From Pseudarthrobacter sp. C4D7 (GTDB lineage Bacteria; Actinomycetota; Actinomycetes; Actinomycetales; Micrococcaceae), in NCBI RefSeq assembly GCF_013359725.1, contig NZ_JABFMW010000017.1, forward strand, positions 24,556-88,555: a stretch of 64,000 nt of DNA, in the 5' to 3' direction. Within the stretch, counting starts at the first letter, position 1, and each line of letters starts with the position of its first letter. Both the position numbers and the translations under genes were made by a program. The notes beneath the pieces were generated by a model. That model was given only the letters and a program-made list of their open reading frames with translations. It made no database searches and was not told the origin of the DNA. Positions 17,739-27,103 of the stretch are shown here, one piece after another.

Positions 17739-17874
17739 GACGGAGGGCACGGGGAGGCTGCTGCGGTTCCAACCGCCGGGTCCTTGGCCTCTGGCAGCAC
17801 TGCATGGGGGCCCGTAGCGTCGGCACATCAGGGACGTTCCCGTTCGGGACGGCAGTCAGAGGCCGGAGGAAACC

Positions 17875-18525
17875 ATGCGTGCTCCTGGAATCCGCGCTTT
17901 GGGGACGTGCGCCATGGCCGTGGCCGCGCTGGTGATGAGTCTGGCCGGATGCGCGCAGGGTGGCAGCCCCTCGTCGCCTACCCAAGCCAAACCAGCCGGA
18001 TCAGGGAACCCGGCCTGCGACCTGATCACTCCTGCCATCGCTGCCAAGGTCGATCCCGGCCTTGTCCAAGTGGGGCAATACGATAAACCGGCTGGAAGTC
18101 CGGCCTATCTGTGCAGCTACATGAGCAAGTACGAGAAGGTCCTTGCGCTCTCCGTCTCGCTCATCTCGCCCGCATCGGCCGCCGACATCACCGACGCGAA
18201 AAAGGCCCCCGACTGCTCTGCGGTGGATGGCATTGGTGACTTCGCCTGCATGCAGTGGACGGGATGGTTCCGCGGCGAGCCAGGCGGGGCGTCGGCAAAC
18301 ACCGTACTCAAAGCCATCAGGGGCAAGGAATCCCTTGACCTCCGCATCGTGGCGATGCCGCCCATCGCAGCGGGAACCCCGGTACCGGACGGCAACATTT
18401 CGGCACGCGCCCTGGCACAGGCAGCTGTCGATGCCGGATGGGGCAATGGTACTGACCTGCGCGTTCCGCCGGCGCCGGCTGTCGGTCCGCAGGCGTCCAC
18501 CAAAACCCTGTATGCGCCCTGGTAA
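17875..18525 (+). CDS. Lipoprotein with DUF3558-like domain, apparently frameshifted
   Basis: Secreted lipoprotein: ATG at 17875 after GGAGGAAACC, a signal peptide and the lipobox LAGC (Cys near residue 24), then a Ser/Pro linker and a domain beginning NPACDLITPAIAAKVDPG with a second Cys in YLCSYMS, which resembles DUF3558-type lipoproteins. The frame stops at 18525 after a Pro/Ala linker, but the minus-one frame continues with a similar motif, NPVCALVSAEALQQAFG, to 18941. One extra A in the AAAA run at 18502-18505 would join both into a 355-residue two-domain protein. The first domain alone could still be exported. Function unknown. Confidence 0.7.
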   Translation: MRAPGIRALGTCAMAVAALVMSLAGCAQGGSPSSPTQAKPAGSGNPACDLITPAIAAKVDPGLVQVGQYDKPAGSPAYLCSYMSKYEKVLALSVSLISPASAADITDAKKAPDCSAVDGIGDFACMQWTGWFRGEPGGASANTVLKAIRGKESLDLRIVAMPPIAAGTPVPDGNISARALAQAAVDAGWGNGTDLRVPPAPAVGPQASTKTLYAPW

Positions 18526-18941
18526 GTGCCGAGGCCCTCCAGCAGGCCTTCGGTGCCACCACCCAGGCGCAGGTCGTCCCCGGGGACGGCAGTTGCCGGT
18601 ACCGGTTTGGTTCGTTGGGCACACCTGGTCCGGATTCGCTGGTGTTCGCCATCGAACTCCACGAAGGCGGCGCGTCCCTGCTGTCCGGCATTTTGCCGCC
18701 GCATGGACAAAACATCCAGGGCGTTGGCGACAAAGCAACGCTCAATATCAGCTCAAATCCGGGTGGACCGAAGTCCCTCAGGCCGGAAAGCAGCGTTCCG
18801 GTCACCTCCTTGACCTTGATGGTGGCGCGCGGCAACAACATGGCCATCTTCACCGCAGAGATTCTGATTTCTCCCAGCGGGCCAACCGAGGAGCAGGTCA
18901 AGGGGCAGTTCGTCACCCTGGTCAAGGGCGTCGATTTCTAA
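18504..18941 (+). pseudogene. Second half of the frameshifted lipoprotein gene
   Basis: Continues the preceding lipoprotein in another frame. It has no start codon or Shine-Dalgarno near its beginning, but reads as a plausible protein: NPVCALVSAEALQQAFG, then SCRYRFGS, VFAIELHEGGASLLSGIL and a C-terminal region ending in FVTLVKGVDF. The Cys spacing mirrors the first domain, so the gene looks like two tandem DUF3558-like domains. Either the gene is broken in this strain or one A was lost in sequencing the AAAA run. Confidence 0.6.
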
Positions 18942-19001
18942 GTCAGCCAGCGCACGCTGCGCCAACAAACTCCAGGGCCGTACACAGAGGAGGAAATCCG
19001 G

Positions 19002-19829
19002 ATGGCCAGGGAAGCCAGTTCAGTGCAAAAGGTTACGTGCGTCGGTCGGTTCGGAAGAGCCGGAATGCTGGGCGCTGCACTGTTGATCCTCACCGCATGC
19101 GGGTCGGGCCAGCCAGTTGACACGGCTTCACAGACGGGCAGCAGTACCACCCATTCAGACGCCTCAAGCACGAGCCCCCCGGCGGAGCCCAGCACGGCGT
19201 CGCCCAAGGTCTTTACCGACCAGGAACTCATGGCCATCAGCAGTAAAGTTCTTGAGCCACACGGCGGAAGAGCTGAGGACACGGCCATGGCACGCACGTC
19301 ATACGCGTTGATGACCCAGCCGCCGGCGTCTGCGCCGGCGTCATCCCTGCTGGGTCCCACCGAACCAGCAGAATGCAGCGTGTTCCACAGGTCGTGGCAG
19401 CACGAGGCACAATTGGATCTTTCCATGGGCTTTGCCCTGGGCGAGGTGTTCAACGCCCGTGATCAAGGAAACGGCACGATCCTTATTGATGTGCGAAGCG
19501 CTCCCAGGGACACCCTCGTCAAGGCCGACTTTGATTACAGCCAGGAACTGATGGTTCGCTGCGCCACGTTGGGCCAGATGCCCTCCGCAGCTGGCGGGCC
19601 CCAGAAGTTCACGATTCAACTTCGTCCGGGTCCGGACATCGGGGAGAAAGCCTACGTGACCAAGCAATTCTTCAACGGGAACGTCACTGGCGTTGGGCTC
19701 CGAGTCCTTGCTGGAACAGTGTCACTCGACATGGGATCCAACACCGGGATGGCGATAAGCGAGGAAGAGGCCCGCAGCCTGATGTCGCAGATTGCGCAGG
19801 AGTTTATCGACGCGGCACGGAACCAGTAG
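19002..19829 (+). CDS. Putative lipoprotein of unknown function
   Basis: A 275-residue exported lipoprotein. The ATG at 19002 has a strong GGAGGAAA upstream. The N-terminus has a basic stretch, a hydrophobic segment (AGMLGAALLILTACGSG) and a lipobox LTAC with Cys near residue 33, then a Ser/Thr/Pro-rich linker to about residue 70. The mature domain has two Cys (in AECSVFHRSW and VRCATLGQ) that may form a disulfide. I do not recognise the family. It lies 60 bases after the frameshifted lipoprotein on the same strand, so the two may form a pair at the cell surface. Confidence 0.7.
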   Translation: MAREASSVQKVTCVGRFGRAGMLGAALLILTACGSGQPVDTASQTGSSTTHSDASSTSPPAEPSTASPKVFTDQELMAISSKVLEPHGGRAEDTAMARTSYALMTQPPASAPASSLLGPTEPAECSVFHRSWQHEAQLDLSMGFALGEVFNARDQGNGTILIDVRSAPRDTLVKADFDYSQELMVRCATLGQMPSAAGGPQKFTIQLRPGPDIGEKAYVTKQFFNGNVTGVGLRVLAGTVSLDMGSNTGMAISEEEARSLMSQIAQEFIDAARNQ

Positions 19830-19908
19830 CCACCGTGCGGAACCGGTACGGCGCGTGCACCTTTCCACATAGCGGGCCCGGCACGTGCACCGTGGCGGCG
19901 CAGGTTCC

Positions 19909-19914
19909 TAGGGT
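19909..19914 (+). promoter_or_regulatory. Candidate -10 box of comEA
   Basis: TAGGGT ends six bases before the ATG of comEA, the same geometry as metK and others in this window. GGTGG within it could instead be a weak Shine-Dalgarno. Confidence 0.35.
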
Positions 19915-19920
19915 GGAACC

Positions 19921-20847
19921 ATGTCACGCCGGGATGCTGGATCAGCACGTCAGCAGGCGCGGCATGCAAGGGAACGGCTTCAGGCCACTTTGGGGGAAGC
20001 GCCCGGGCTTCTGGACGGCGGGGGCGCCTCCGAGGCATTTGAGTACAGCGGCCAAGGGGAGCCGGAAGCATCCGGAACCGGCGCCGATGACGGTATCGGT
20101 AGTGTGCCGTCCCTCCGGTGGCGCGTGGGGTTGCGGGTTGCCCTGCTCCTGGCCGGGCTGGCACTGGCGGCAGGATCCTGGTTCTGGTGGCAGGCCGGTG
20201 CGGCAACCCCGGAAGTTGTGCCCCTAAACGGCGCCAGCGCAGGCAAAGACACCGCTACGGCCGGCAGCGCCGCGGTGGACAGCACACCTCCGGGCGACCC
20301 TGGCGGCGCGGATTCAGGAAGCCGCGGTCCCGGCCCGGGACAGCCTCCGGACGGCTCCCTCGTGGTGGTCCACGTGGCTGGAGCCGTAGCTGCCCCTGGT
20401 GTCATCCGGCTCCAGCACGGCAGCCGCGTAGATGACGCCATTTCGGCCGCCGGCGGGGCAGTCCCGGACGCCGACGTGAACCGCCTGAACCTTGCCCTGG
20501 TGGTGGAGGACGGGCAAAAGATCTACGTCCCGCTGCGTGGGGAACCAGCGTCATCCGGTTCACATTCCGCTGCCACCAGTGGAACAGGCACAGGAGGCAC
20601 AGGCCCGGGAGGTGCTGGATCAGACGACGCCGGCCAACCGGCAGGTGCCGCCGGCGGGAAGATCAATCTCAACACCGCCGACGCCGCGGAACTGGACAGC
20701 CTGCCCAAGGTGGGGCCGGTGCTGGCGCAGCGGATCGTGGACTGGCGGAAGGACCATGGGCCCTTCAAAAGCGTCGAGGAACTGGATGCAGTGGACGGGG
20801 TGGGGCCCAAGATGCTCGAAACCCTGCTTCCCTTGGTGACGGTGTAA
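19921..20847 (+). CDS. comEA: ComEA-like DNA-binding protein (SLBB and helix-hairpin-helix)
   Basis: ComEA is the membrane-anchored DNA receptor of natural transformation. The 308 residues show a charged cytoplasmic N-terminus, one membrane helix (about residues 66-84, LRVALLLAGLALAAGSWFWW), a linker, an SLBB domain (about 140-198, VVVHVAGAVAAPGVIRLQHG), a Gly/Thr-rich spacer, and a C-terminal helix-hairpin-helix pair (KINLNTADAAELDSLPKVGP, then VDGVGPKMLETLLPLV). The topology places the DNA-binding part outside the membrane. comEC starts nine bases downstream. Confidence 0.92.
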   Translation: MSRRDAGSARQQARHARERLQATLGEAPGLLDGGGASEAFEYSGQGEPEASGTGADDGIGSVPSLRWRVGLRVALLLAGLALAAGSWFWWQAGAATPEVVPLNGASAGKDTATAGSAAVDSTPPGDPGGADSGSRGPGPGQPPDGSLVVVHVAGAVAAPGVIRLQHGSRVDDAISAAGGAVPDADVNRLNLALVVEDGQKIYVPLRGEPASSGSHSAATSGTGTGGTGPGGAGSDDAGQPAGAAGGKINLNTADAAELDSLPKVGPVLAQRIVDWRKDHGPFKSVEELDAVDGVGPKMLETLLPLVTV

Positions 20848-20856
20848 GGCGCCCTG

Positions 20857-22995
20857 ATGGCAGCGGGCGGGAGCCGGTCCGGCAGGGCGGGCCGCAGAGG
20901 AAAAAGGGCTCCGGACCGGGGCCAGGGGGCCACCAGCCCTTGGAGCAGGTTCGTGGACTCCGCGGTCCAGGGCGCGGCGCCTGGGCAGGACGCCGCAGCC
21001 GGCACCATGTTGGGTTCGGCGACGCAGCCTCCCCGAACCGGTACGCCTTCGACAGCGCTGCCCGAGCCGCCCCCACGCCGTCAACTGCCAGGACTGCGTC
21101 CAGGCCGCCCGGCAGAACTGAAAGGCATGGGCCTGGGAGGCTATTGGGCCCATGGCGTGGCGCACGTCCGCAAGCGCCGGACCGATATCCGCGCGCGACA
21201 GGAAGACAGTGGCTCCGGGGCCGTGGAGCCAAGGCGCCGCACGGACCTCCGCCTGGCACTGCCTGCCGTACTGGTGTGGGCCGCCGCGGTGGCCGGGATC
21301 TGGCTGCCGCCTGCGTCGCTGGCCGCCCTGTGCTGGGCGCTTGCGGTCCTCGGGGGCCTGTTCCTGATCAGGGCGGTGAAGAGGGGACAGAAGCATCGGG
21401 TGGCGGCCACGCTGAGCCGCTCATCAGGTCAGCCGGCGAACCATCGCGGCCGCCGCAGCTTCCGAGCGGCATTGGGGGTCGCCCTGATGCTCGCCGCCGC
21501 GTCGGCAGCCCACTCCGCCACGGCGTCTAGCCAACGGTTCGAAGGGCCGCTTGCCGAAGCAGCAGCATCCGGCAAGTCCGCCGTGGCCATAGTAGAAGTC
21601 GCCGGAAACCCACGACCCCTGGCCGGGCCCGGAGGGTCTGCGGCGGGACGATGGGCAGTCGCGGTATGGACGCAGGAAGTCACGGCCGGCGGTCTCCTGG
21701 TTCGTACCCGTGCCCGGGTCGTCGTGATGGGCGGCACGGGGTGGGGTGACGTGGTGCCGGGACAAACCCTGCGCGCCGCGGGCAAGCTGCGGCCGCCGGA
21801 TCCCGGAGCCCAGGAGGCAGCAACACTCGCCGCTTCAACCGGTCCCGGCAAGCCCGGGGGAGGGTCGGTGCTGGAGGGCGCCGCCCGGGAGCTCCGCAGC
21901 CGTTTCGTATCCGCCGCCGCCTTCCTTGGGCCGGACGCCGGGGGCCTTCTCCCGGGAATGGTCACCGGCGACACCAGCGCCCTGGACCAAGGGCTGGGCA
22001 ATGCCATGAAGGCTGTTGGCATGACACACCTGACAGCGGTCAGCGGTGCGAACTGCAGCCTGGTGCTGGGGGCGCTGCTGCTGTTGTGCAGGCGGTTCAG
22101 GCTGCCGCGGGCGCCTGCCGCTGCTGTGGCACTTGGCGGCCTGGCCCTGTTCGTGGTTCTGGTGGGACCTGATGCCAGTGTCCTCCGGGCGGCGCTGATG
22201 GGAGCCATCGGGATAGCTTCGCTGGCCGGAGGACGGCCGGGGCGCGGCTTGAGTTTCCTTTGCCTGGCCGTCCTGGGGCTCCTGCTGGGGGATCCCGCCC
22301 TCGGCACCAGTTTTGGCTTCCTGCTTTCAGTCCTGGCCACGCTGGGAATCATTCTTCTGGGACGCCGGATCATCAGCTGGATTCCCGGAGCGGTCCCACG
22401 ATGGCTTGCGGCAGCAGTAGCGGTTCCGCTGTCTGCCCAGCTGTTGTGCGGGCCTGTGATCGTTCTCCTCCAAGCCCAGTTTTCAACGTATTCGTTGGTT
22501 GCCAACGTTGTGGTCTCGCCCCTGGTAGCTCCCGTAACGCTGCTGGGCACAGCGGCCGTGCCCCTGGTGGTGCTGTGGCCGGGGGCTGCCGCGGCGTTGA
22601 TCGCCGTCGCAGGGTTCTTCAGCGGAGGTGTGGCCGCCACGGCACGGCTGGCAGCGCAGCTTCCGGGATCATCGCTGCCCTGGCCGGAAGGGGTGCCGGG
22701 GATGCTGTCCATGGTGCTGCTGTCGGTGCTTTCGCTGGCGGGCCTGGAAGCGCTGGCGCGGCCCCGCCGGATTATCCGCAGGGTCCGCACCGCACATGCC
22801 GGTACGGTCGCCCAGCTGGCTCTGCTGGAGTCGCGGATTCAGGGCTTACGCGCTGTCCGCGGCTTGGACCCCGGCCCCAGACGTGGCAGGCTGGGATACT
22901 GCAATAAAACCTCCGGAAGGAACTGCCGATGGCCGCTGCGCAAAAGCGGGCACCCCGCTCCCAAGCGTCCAACACAGCATCCTGGCGGGACGTAA
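20857..22995 (+). CDS. comEC: ComEC/Rec2-family DNA uptake channel protein
   Basis: ComEC forms the channel that moves single-stranded DNA across the membrane. The 712-residue product has an unusual polar N-terminal extension of about 130 residues, a DUF4131-like membrane region, and the Competence domain (about residues 360-640) with the signature GMTHLTAVSGANCSLVLGAL. After the last membrane helices it ends in a short basic tail; I see no metallo-beta-lactamase-like domain, which many ComEC proteins carry at this end. The last 67 bases overlap holA in another frame. An alternative start is ATG at 21127. It probably works with ComEA. Confidence 0.88.
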   Translation: MAAGGSRSGRAGRRGKRAPDRGQGATSPWSRFVDSAVQGAAPGQDAAAGTMLGSATQPPRTGTPSTALPEPPPRRQLPGLRPGRPAELKGMGLGGYWAHGVAHVRKRRTDIRARQEDSGSGAVEPRRRTDLRLALPAVLVWAAAVAGIWLPPASLAALCWALAVLGGLFLIRAVKRGQKHRVAATLSRSSGQPANHRGRRSFRAALGVALMLAAASAAHSATASSQRFEGPLAEAAASGKSAVAIVEVAGNPRPLAGPGGSAAGRWAVAVWTQEVTAGGLLVRTRARVVVMGGTGWGDVVPGQTLRAAGKLRPPDPGAQEAATLAASTGPGKPGGGSVLEGAARELRSRFVSAAAFLGPDAGGLLPGMVTGDTSALDQGLGNAMKAVGMTHLTAVSGANCSLVLGALLLLCRRFRLPRAPAAAVALGGLALFVVLVGPDASVLRAALMGAIGIASLAGGRPGRGLSFLCLAVLGLLLGDPALGTSFGFLLSVLATLGIILLGRRIISWIPGAVPRWLAAAVAVPLSAQLLCGPVIVLLQAQFSTYSLVANVVVSPLVAPVTLLGTAAVPLVVLWPGAAAALIAVAGFFSGGVAATARLAAQLPGSSLPWPEGVPGMLSMVLLSVLSLAGLEALARPRRIIRRVRTAHAGTVAQLALLESRIQGLRAVRGLDPGPRRGRLGYCNKTSGRNCRWPLRKSGHPAPKRPTQHPGGT

Positions 22996-23945
22996 CCCCG
23001 GCACGGATCGTCCTGGTAAGCGGTCCCGAGGAGTACCTGGGAATCAGGGCGATGGACAGCATCCGGTCCCAGGTCAGGGCGGCAGCACCGGACGTCGAAG
23101 TGAGCCGAATCAACGCCGCCGGGTACGAAGCCGGCACCTTGACCATGCAGGTGAGCCCTTCCCTGTTTGGCGAGAGCAAACTGATTGAAGTGGAAGCTGT
23201 GGAGGGCATGAACGACGCTTTCCTGGCAGACGCCCTCGGGTACCTGCAGCACCCGGAAGAGGACGCCGTCGTCGTGCTTCGCCATGCAGGCGGGGCCCGC
23301 GGAAAGAAGCTCCTCGACGCTGTCAGGAAAGGCGGCTGGCCGGTCGTCGAGTGCCAGCCGCTGAAGAAGGAATCGGACAAGGTCCAGTTCGTCGTCGCGG
23401 AATTCAAGGCAGCCGGACGCCGGATCAACCAGGACGCCGTGCAGGCGCTGGTCAATGCCGTGGGGGCAGACCTCTCAGAGCTCGCTGCCGCCTGCGCCCA
23501 GCTGATCGCCGACGCCGGGAGCACCGTCACCACTGACACCGTGGACAAGTACTATGGCGGCCGGGTCGAGGCCACCGCCTTCAAAGTGGCCGATGCCGCC
23601 ATGGCAGGAAACGCACCCCTCGCGCTGTCCACCCTGCGCCACGCCCTGGCCACCGGGGCTGACCCGGTACCGCTGGTAGCCGCACTTGCCTCGAAGCTGC
23701 GGACGGTGGCACGGGTGGCAGGCGCCTCCGGACCATCAGCGCAAATCGCCGCGGAACTGGGCATGCAGCCCTGGCTGGTGGAGCAGGCCCAGCGCGACGT
23801 AAGGCGTTGGACCCCTGACGGCCTGGTGCGGTCCATCCAGGCCACGGCGGAGGCCGATGCCCAGGTCAAGGGCCTGTCCCGGGATCCTGTATACGCCGTG
23901 GAGCACGCCGTCACCGTGATTGCCATGTCCGTGCAGGGCCGATAG
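22929..23945 (+). CDS. holA: DNA polymerase III delta subunit
   Basis: The delta subunit opens the beta sliding clamp as part of the clamp loader. The 338 residues fit the HolA family: N-terminal RIVLVSGPEEYLGIRAMDSI, then KKLLDAVRKGGWPVVECQPL and KADLSEL-type helical regions (GADLSELAAACAQLIADAG), and the C-terminal collar domain with SKLRTVARV. The ATG at 22929 has GGAAGGAA upstream, which decides the start even though it lies inside the 3' end of comEC. The comEA-comEC-holA order is standard in Actinobacteria. Confidence 0.93.
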   Translation: MAAAQKRAPRSQASNTASWRDVTPARIVLVSGPEEYLGIRAMDSIRSQVRAAAPDVEVSRINAAGYEAGTLTMQVSPSLFGESKLIEVEAVEGMNDAFLADALGYLQHPEEDAVVVLRHAGGARGKKLLDAVRKGGWPVVECQPLKKESDKVQFVVAEFKAAGRRINQDAVQALVNAVGADLSELAAACAQLIADAGSTVTTDTVDKYYGGRVEATAFKVADAAMAGNAPLALSTLRHALATGADPVPLVAALASKLRTVARVAGASGPSAQIAAELGMQPWLVEQAQRDVRRWTPDGLVRSIQATAEADAQVKGLSRDPVYAVEHAVTVIAMSVQGR

Positions 23946-24046
23946 GGCCCGGAGCGCCAACAAGGCCAGGACGCACACCGCGTAGCCCGCCGCATCTCCC
24001 GGTAGTATTCGACGGCGTCCTGCCGCGGCCCGCCGTCCTTAAAGGC

Positions 24047-24078
24047 GTGTGGCCGGCACCCGAGGGTACCGGCCACAC
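24047..24078 (-). terminator. rpsT terminator
   Basis: GTGTGGCCGG (24047-24056) and CCGGCCACAC (24069-24078) form a 10-bp stem with a 12-base loop. On the minus strand the stem is followed by a short T-run (GCCTTTAA), placing it as the end of the rpsT transcript 26 bases past its stop. It may also stop read-through from holA. Confidence 0.65.
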
Positions 24079-24103
24079 CATCAGTTCGTGGGAACTGGAA
24101 ACC

Positions 24104-24364
24104 TTAGAGTGCGTTGACCTTCTTGGAGATCGCCGACTTGCGGTTCGCTGCGTTGTTCTTGTGCAGAACACCCTTGCTGACAGCCTTGTCCAGCTTACGG
24201 CTGGCAGTAACGAGCGCAGTAGTAGCAGCTTCCTTGTCAGAGGACTCAACAGCGGTGTTGACGGCGCGGATGGCCGTCTTCAGCTCAGACTTGACTGCGT
24301 TGTTACGCAGGCGGGCCTTCTCGTTGGTCAGGATGCGCTTCTTCTGGGACTTGATATTCGCCAC
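24104..24364 (-). CDS. rpsT: 30S ribosomal protein S20
   Basis: S20 binds 16S rRNA early in small-subunit assembly. The 86-residue basic protein begins [18 protein letters not shown], the family signature, and consists of long helices rich in Lys and Ala, ending ISKKVNAL. Start is GTG at 24364 with AGAGAG upstream. It is convergent with holA. The 168 bases upstream, before the PemK-like gene, must hold its promoter, but I cannot point to clear boxes there. Confidence 0.95.
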   Translation of the reverse strand: MANIKSQKKRILTNEKARLRNNAVKSELKTAIRAVNTAVESSDKEAATTALVTASRKLDKAVSKGVLHKNNAANRKSAISKKVNAL

Positions 24365-24532
24365 GTGTGAACTCTCTTTGTAATGCGGAAATGGTCTAGA
24401 GGGCTTTCAGGCTGGCCTTGACTGAGCGGCGTGGGGATACCTATGGCGGCCAGCCATCAGTGACCGTCGACCTGCACGGACACACAGCAATAAAGACTAG
24501 CAGGTCAGCGGCAACTCTGGCCATTTAGGGGA

Positions 24533-25048
24533 TCAACTCCAGCCGTGTCGGCGCCGAAGCCCGGCGGCCACCTTCTCAAAGCGCACTTCGTCCAGGACCG
24601 CCCCTTCCCGCCGGACAGTACTGGGGTGGATCTGCAGGATGCGGTCAAGCCGCACCTCACTGGGCCTGCCCTGCCTGTCCCAGCCGCCGGGGCCGAGATC
24701 CATGTAGTCCCCTGACGACATCCCGGCAGGAACCCGGTCCCGGCTGGTGAGCATCAGGCCCAAGAGGAGCGGGCCGTTGTGTCCCACCACCAACACTGGC
24801 CGGTCCTTACCCTTGCCGTGATCCTCCTCATAGGGAACCCAGGCCCAGACCACCTCGCCCGGGTCCGGTTCGCCGTCGCGCTGCGGGGCGTAACGGAGGG
24901 AGACGCGTCCGGTGTAATCGCCAGGATAGGGGCCTTTCCCGGCCCGGACGCCCGGGGTGGGGGATGGGCGTTGGGCCACGTCCCCTTTCTGCAGCATGCG
25001 CAGGGCGCGGCGGACGGCGTTTCCCAGGGAGTGCAGATCGAAGGCCAT
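24533..25048 (-). CDS. PemK/MazF-like protein
   Basis: A 171-residue protein of the PemK/MazF-like superfamily. After a charged N-terminal extension of about 50 residues, the core reads YTGRVSLRYAPQRDGEPDPG, VVWAWVPYEEDHGKGKDRPV and LVVGHNGPLLLGLMLTSRDR, the beta-barrel pattern of MazF toxins, which cleave mRNA. No antitoxin gene is adjacent, and the extension is unlike short MazF toxins, so an active toxin role is doubtful; I know this as a common, conserved actinobacterial variant. A TAGGCT box lies six bases before the ATG, with no Shine-Dalgarno. It is divergent from lepA. Confidence 0.75.
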   Translation of the reverse strand: MAFDLHSLGNAVRRALRMLQKGDVAQRPSPTPGVRAGKGPYPGDYTGRVSLRYAPQRDGEPDPGEVVWAWVPYEEDHGKGKDRPVLVVGHNGPLLLGLMLTSRDRVPAGMSSGDYMDLGPGGWDRQGRPSEVRLDRILQIHPSTVRREGAVLDEVRFEKVAAGLRRRHGWS

Positions 25049-25054
25049 CCCCGC

Positions 25055-25060
25055 AGCCTA
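25055..25060 (-). promoter_or_regulatory. Candidate -10 box of the PemK/MazF-like gene
   Basis: TAGGCT on the minus strand, six bases before the ATG at 25048, with no Shine-Dalgarno; fits a leaderless transcript. Confidence 0.4.
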
Positions 25061-25221
25061 TCGGCGGTGCCGTGCAGCCGGAACCCGGATCCACGGGCAG
25101 GGATGCGGTGGCGGCGTCCCGGACGTGGGACACTGGAGGCTAAAGATGTGCGGCTGGACCGCAGGCGGCCTTTGTGTGCCTGACGGATGGGCTGCAGAAA
25201 AGCCAACAGTAAGGACCCTGC

Positions 25222-27078
25222 GTGTCTCCCATGGCCCGCACCGCACCGGTGCCCGCCGCGACAGATCCGGCAATCATTCGGAACTTTTGCATCATCGCGC
25301 ATATCGACCACGGCAAGTCCACCCTGGCTGACCGCATGCTGCAGTCCACCGGGGTTGTCCAGGCGCGCGACATGAAGGCGCAATACCTGGACCGGATGGA
25401 CATCGAGCGTGAACGCGGCATCACCATCAAGTCCCAGGCAGTGCGCATGCCGTGGGAGGTGGACGGAGTCAGCTACGCGCTGAACATGATCGACACCCCG
25501 GGCCACGTTGACTTCACCTATGAGGTGTCCAGGTCCCTGGCCGCGTGCGAGGGCGCAATCCTCCTGGTGGATGCGGCGCAGGGCATCGAGGCCCAGACGC
25601 TGGCGAACCTCTACCTGGCCATGGAGAACAACCTCACCATCATCCCGGTGCTGAACAAGATCGACCTGCCGGCGGCGCAGCCGGAGAAGTACGCAGCCGA
25701 GCTTGCCAACCTGATTGGCGGCGACCCCGAGGACGTCCTGCGCGTGTCCGGCAAGACCGGCGTGGGCGTGGAAGCCCTCCTGGACAAGATCGTCCGCGAT
25801 CTGCCCGCCCCGGAGGGCGATCCCGACGCACCCGCACGTGCCATGATTTTCGACTCCGTCTATGACACCTACCGGGGCGTTGTGACGTATGTGCGTGTGG
25901 TTGACGGAATGCTGCATCCGCGGGAACGCATCCAGATGATGTCCACCCGGGCCTCCCACGAGCTTCTGGAAATCGGCGTCAGCTCCCCGGAGCCCACACC
26001 CTCCAAGGGCCTGGGCGTAGGCGAAGTGGGCTACCTGATCACCGGCGTGAAGGACGTCCGGCAGTCCAAGGTCGGCGACACCGTCACCAACCTGGCCAAG
26101 CCGGCGGCGAAGTCGCTTCCCGGCTACGCCGATGCCAAGCCCATGGTCTTCTCCGGCCTGTACCCGCTGGACGGCGCCGACTACCCGGTACTCCGCGACG
26201 CCCTCGAAAAACTGATGCTCAATGACGCGGCCCTGGTGTATGAGCCGGAAACTTCCGCTGCCCTGGGCTTCGGGTTCCGGGTGGGCTTCCTGGGCCTGCT
26301 GCACCTCGAGATCACCCGTGAACGGCTGGAGCGCGAATACAACCTGGACCTGATCTCAACGGCACCCAACGTCGAGTACGAGGTGACGCTGGAGGACAAG
26401 AAGGTGGTCCGCGTGACCAACCCCAGCGAGTACCCCACCGGCAAAATCGCCGAGGTGCGCGAGCCCATGGTCTCCGCCACCATCCTGGCCCCCAACGAAT
26501 TCGTGGGTGCCATCATGGAACTGTGCCAGTCACGCCGCGGGGTCATGAATGGGATGGACTACCTTTCCGAGGACCGGGTGGAAATCCGCTACCGCCTGCC
26601 GCTGGCGGAAATCGTCTTCGACTTCTTCGACATCCTGAAATCAAAGACGCGGGGCTACGGCTCCCTTGACTGGAAAGCCGACGGCGAACAGGTGGCCGAC
26701 CTGGTCAAGGTGGACATCATGCTCCAGGGCGAACAGGTGGACGCCTTCAGCGCCATCACGCACCGCGACAAGGCCTACGCCTACGGTGTGATGATGACCG
26801 GCAAGCTGCGCGAGCTCATCCCGCGGCAGCAGTTCGAGGTGCCCATCCAGGCAGCGATCGGTTCCAGGATCATCGCCCGCGAAAGCATCCGCGCCATCCG
26901 CAAGGACGTGCTGGCCAAGTGCTACGGCGGTGACATCTCGCGTAAGCGCAAGCTGCTGGAAAAGCAAAAAGAAGGCAAGAAGCGCATGAAGATGGTGGGA
27001 ACGGTGGAGGTTCCGCAGGAAGCGTTCATCGCTGCCCTCACCACGGACGAATCGAAGGACAAGGCCAAGAAGAAGTGA
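25222..27078 (+). CDS. lepA: Elongation factor 4 (ribosomal back-translocase)
   Basis: LepA/EF4 is a ribosome-associated GTPase. The 618-residue product has the G-domain motifs AHIDHGKST (near residue 29), the switch I region [14 protein letters not shown] and NKIDLP, EF-G-like domains II, III and V, and the LepA-specific C-terminal domain ending in a Lys-rich tail. The GTG at 25222 has AAGGA six bases upstream; an ATG at 25231 is a less favoured alternative. hemW follows 26 bases later, a common pairing. Confidence 0.96.
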   Translation: MSPMARTAPVPAATDPAIIRNFCIIAHIDHGKSTLADRMLQSTGVVQARDMKAQYLDRMDIERERGITIKSQAVRMPWEVDGVSYALNMIDTPGHVDFTYEVSRSLAACEGAILLVDAAQGIEAQTLANLYLAMENNLTIIPVLNKIDLPAAQPEKYAAELANLIGGDPEDVLRVSGKTGVGVEALLDKIVRDLPAPEGDPDAPARAMIFDSVYDTYRGVVTYVRVVDGMLHPRERIQMMSTRASHELLEIGVSSPEPTPSKGLGVGEVGYLITGVKDVRQSKVGDTVTNLAKPAAKSLPGYADAKPMVFSGLYPLDGADYPVLRDALEKLMLNDAALVYEPETSAALGFGFRVGFLGLLHLEITRERLEREYNLDLISTAPNVEYEVTLEDKKVVRVTNPSEYPTGKIAEVREPMVSATILAPNEFVGAIMELCQSRRGVMNGMDYLSEDRVEIRYRLPLAEIVFDFFDILKSKTRGYGSLDWKADGEQVADLVKVDIMLQGEQVDAFSAITHRDKAYAYGVMMTGKLRELIPRQQFEVPIQAAIGSRIIARESIRAIRKDVLAKCYGGDISRKRKLLEKQKEGKKRMKMVGTVEVPQEAFIAALTTDESKDKAKKK

Positions 27079-27103
27079 CCACCGCACAGTGGGGGATCCG
27101 CTG

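Noticed and set aside
18498..18525. Programmed -1 frameshift in the lipoprotein gene
   Set aside because: ACC AAA ACC is not a good slippery heptamer because the upstream base before AAA is C, and no strong downstream hairpin or pseudoknot is evident. A lost A in the AAAA run is simpler.
19830..19920. Repeated GTGCAC motifs before comEA as competence regulator sites
   Set aside because: Two GTGCAC hexamers occur, but palindromic hexamers of this composition are common in high-GC DNA and I see no larger symmetry.
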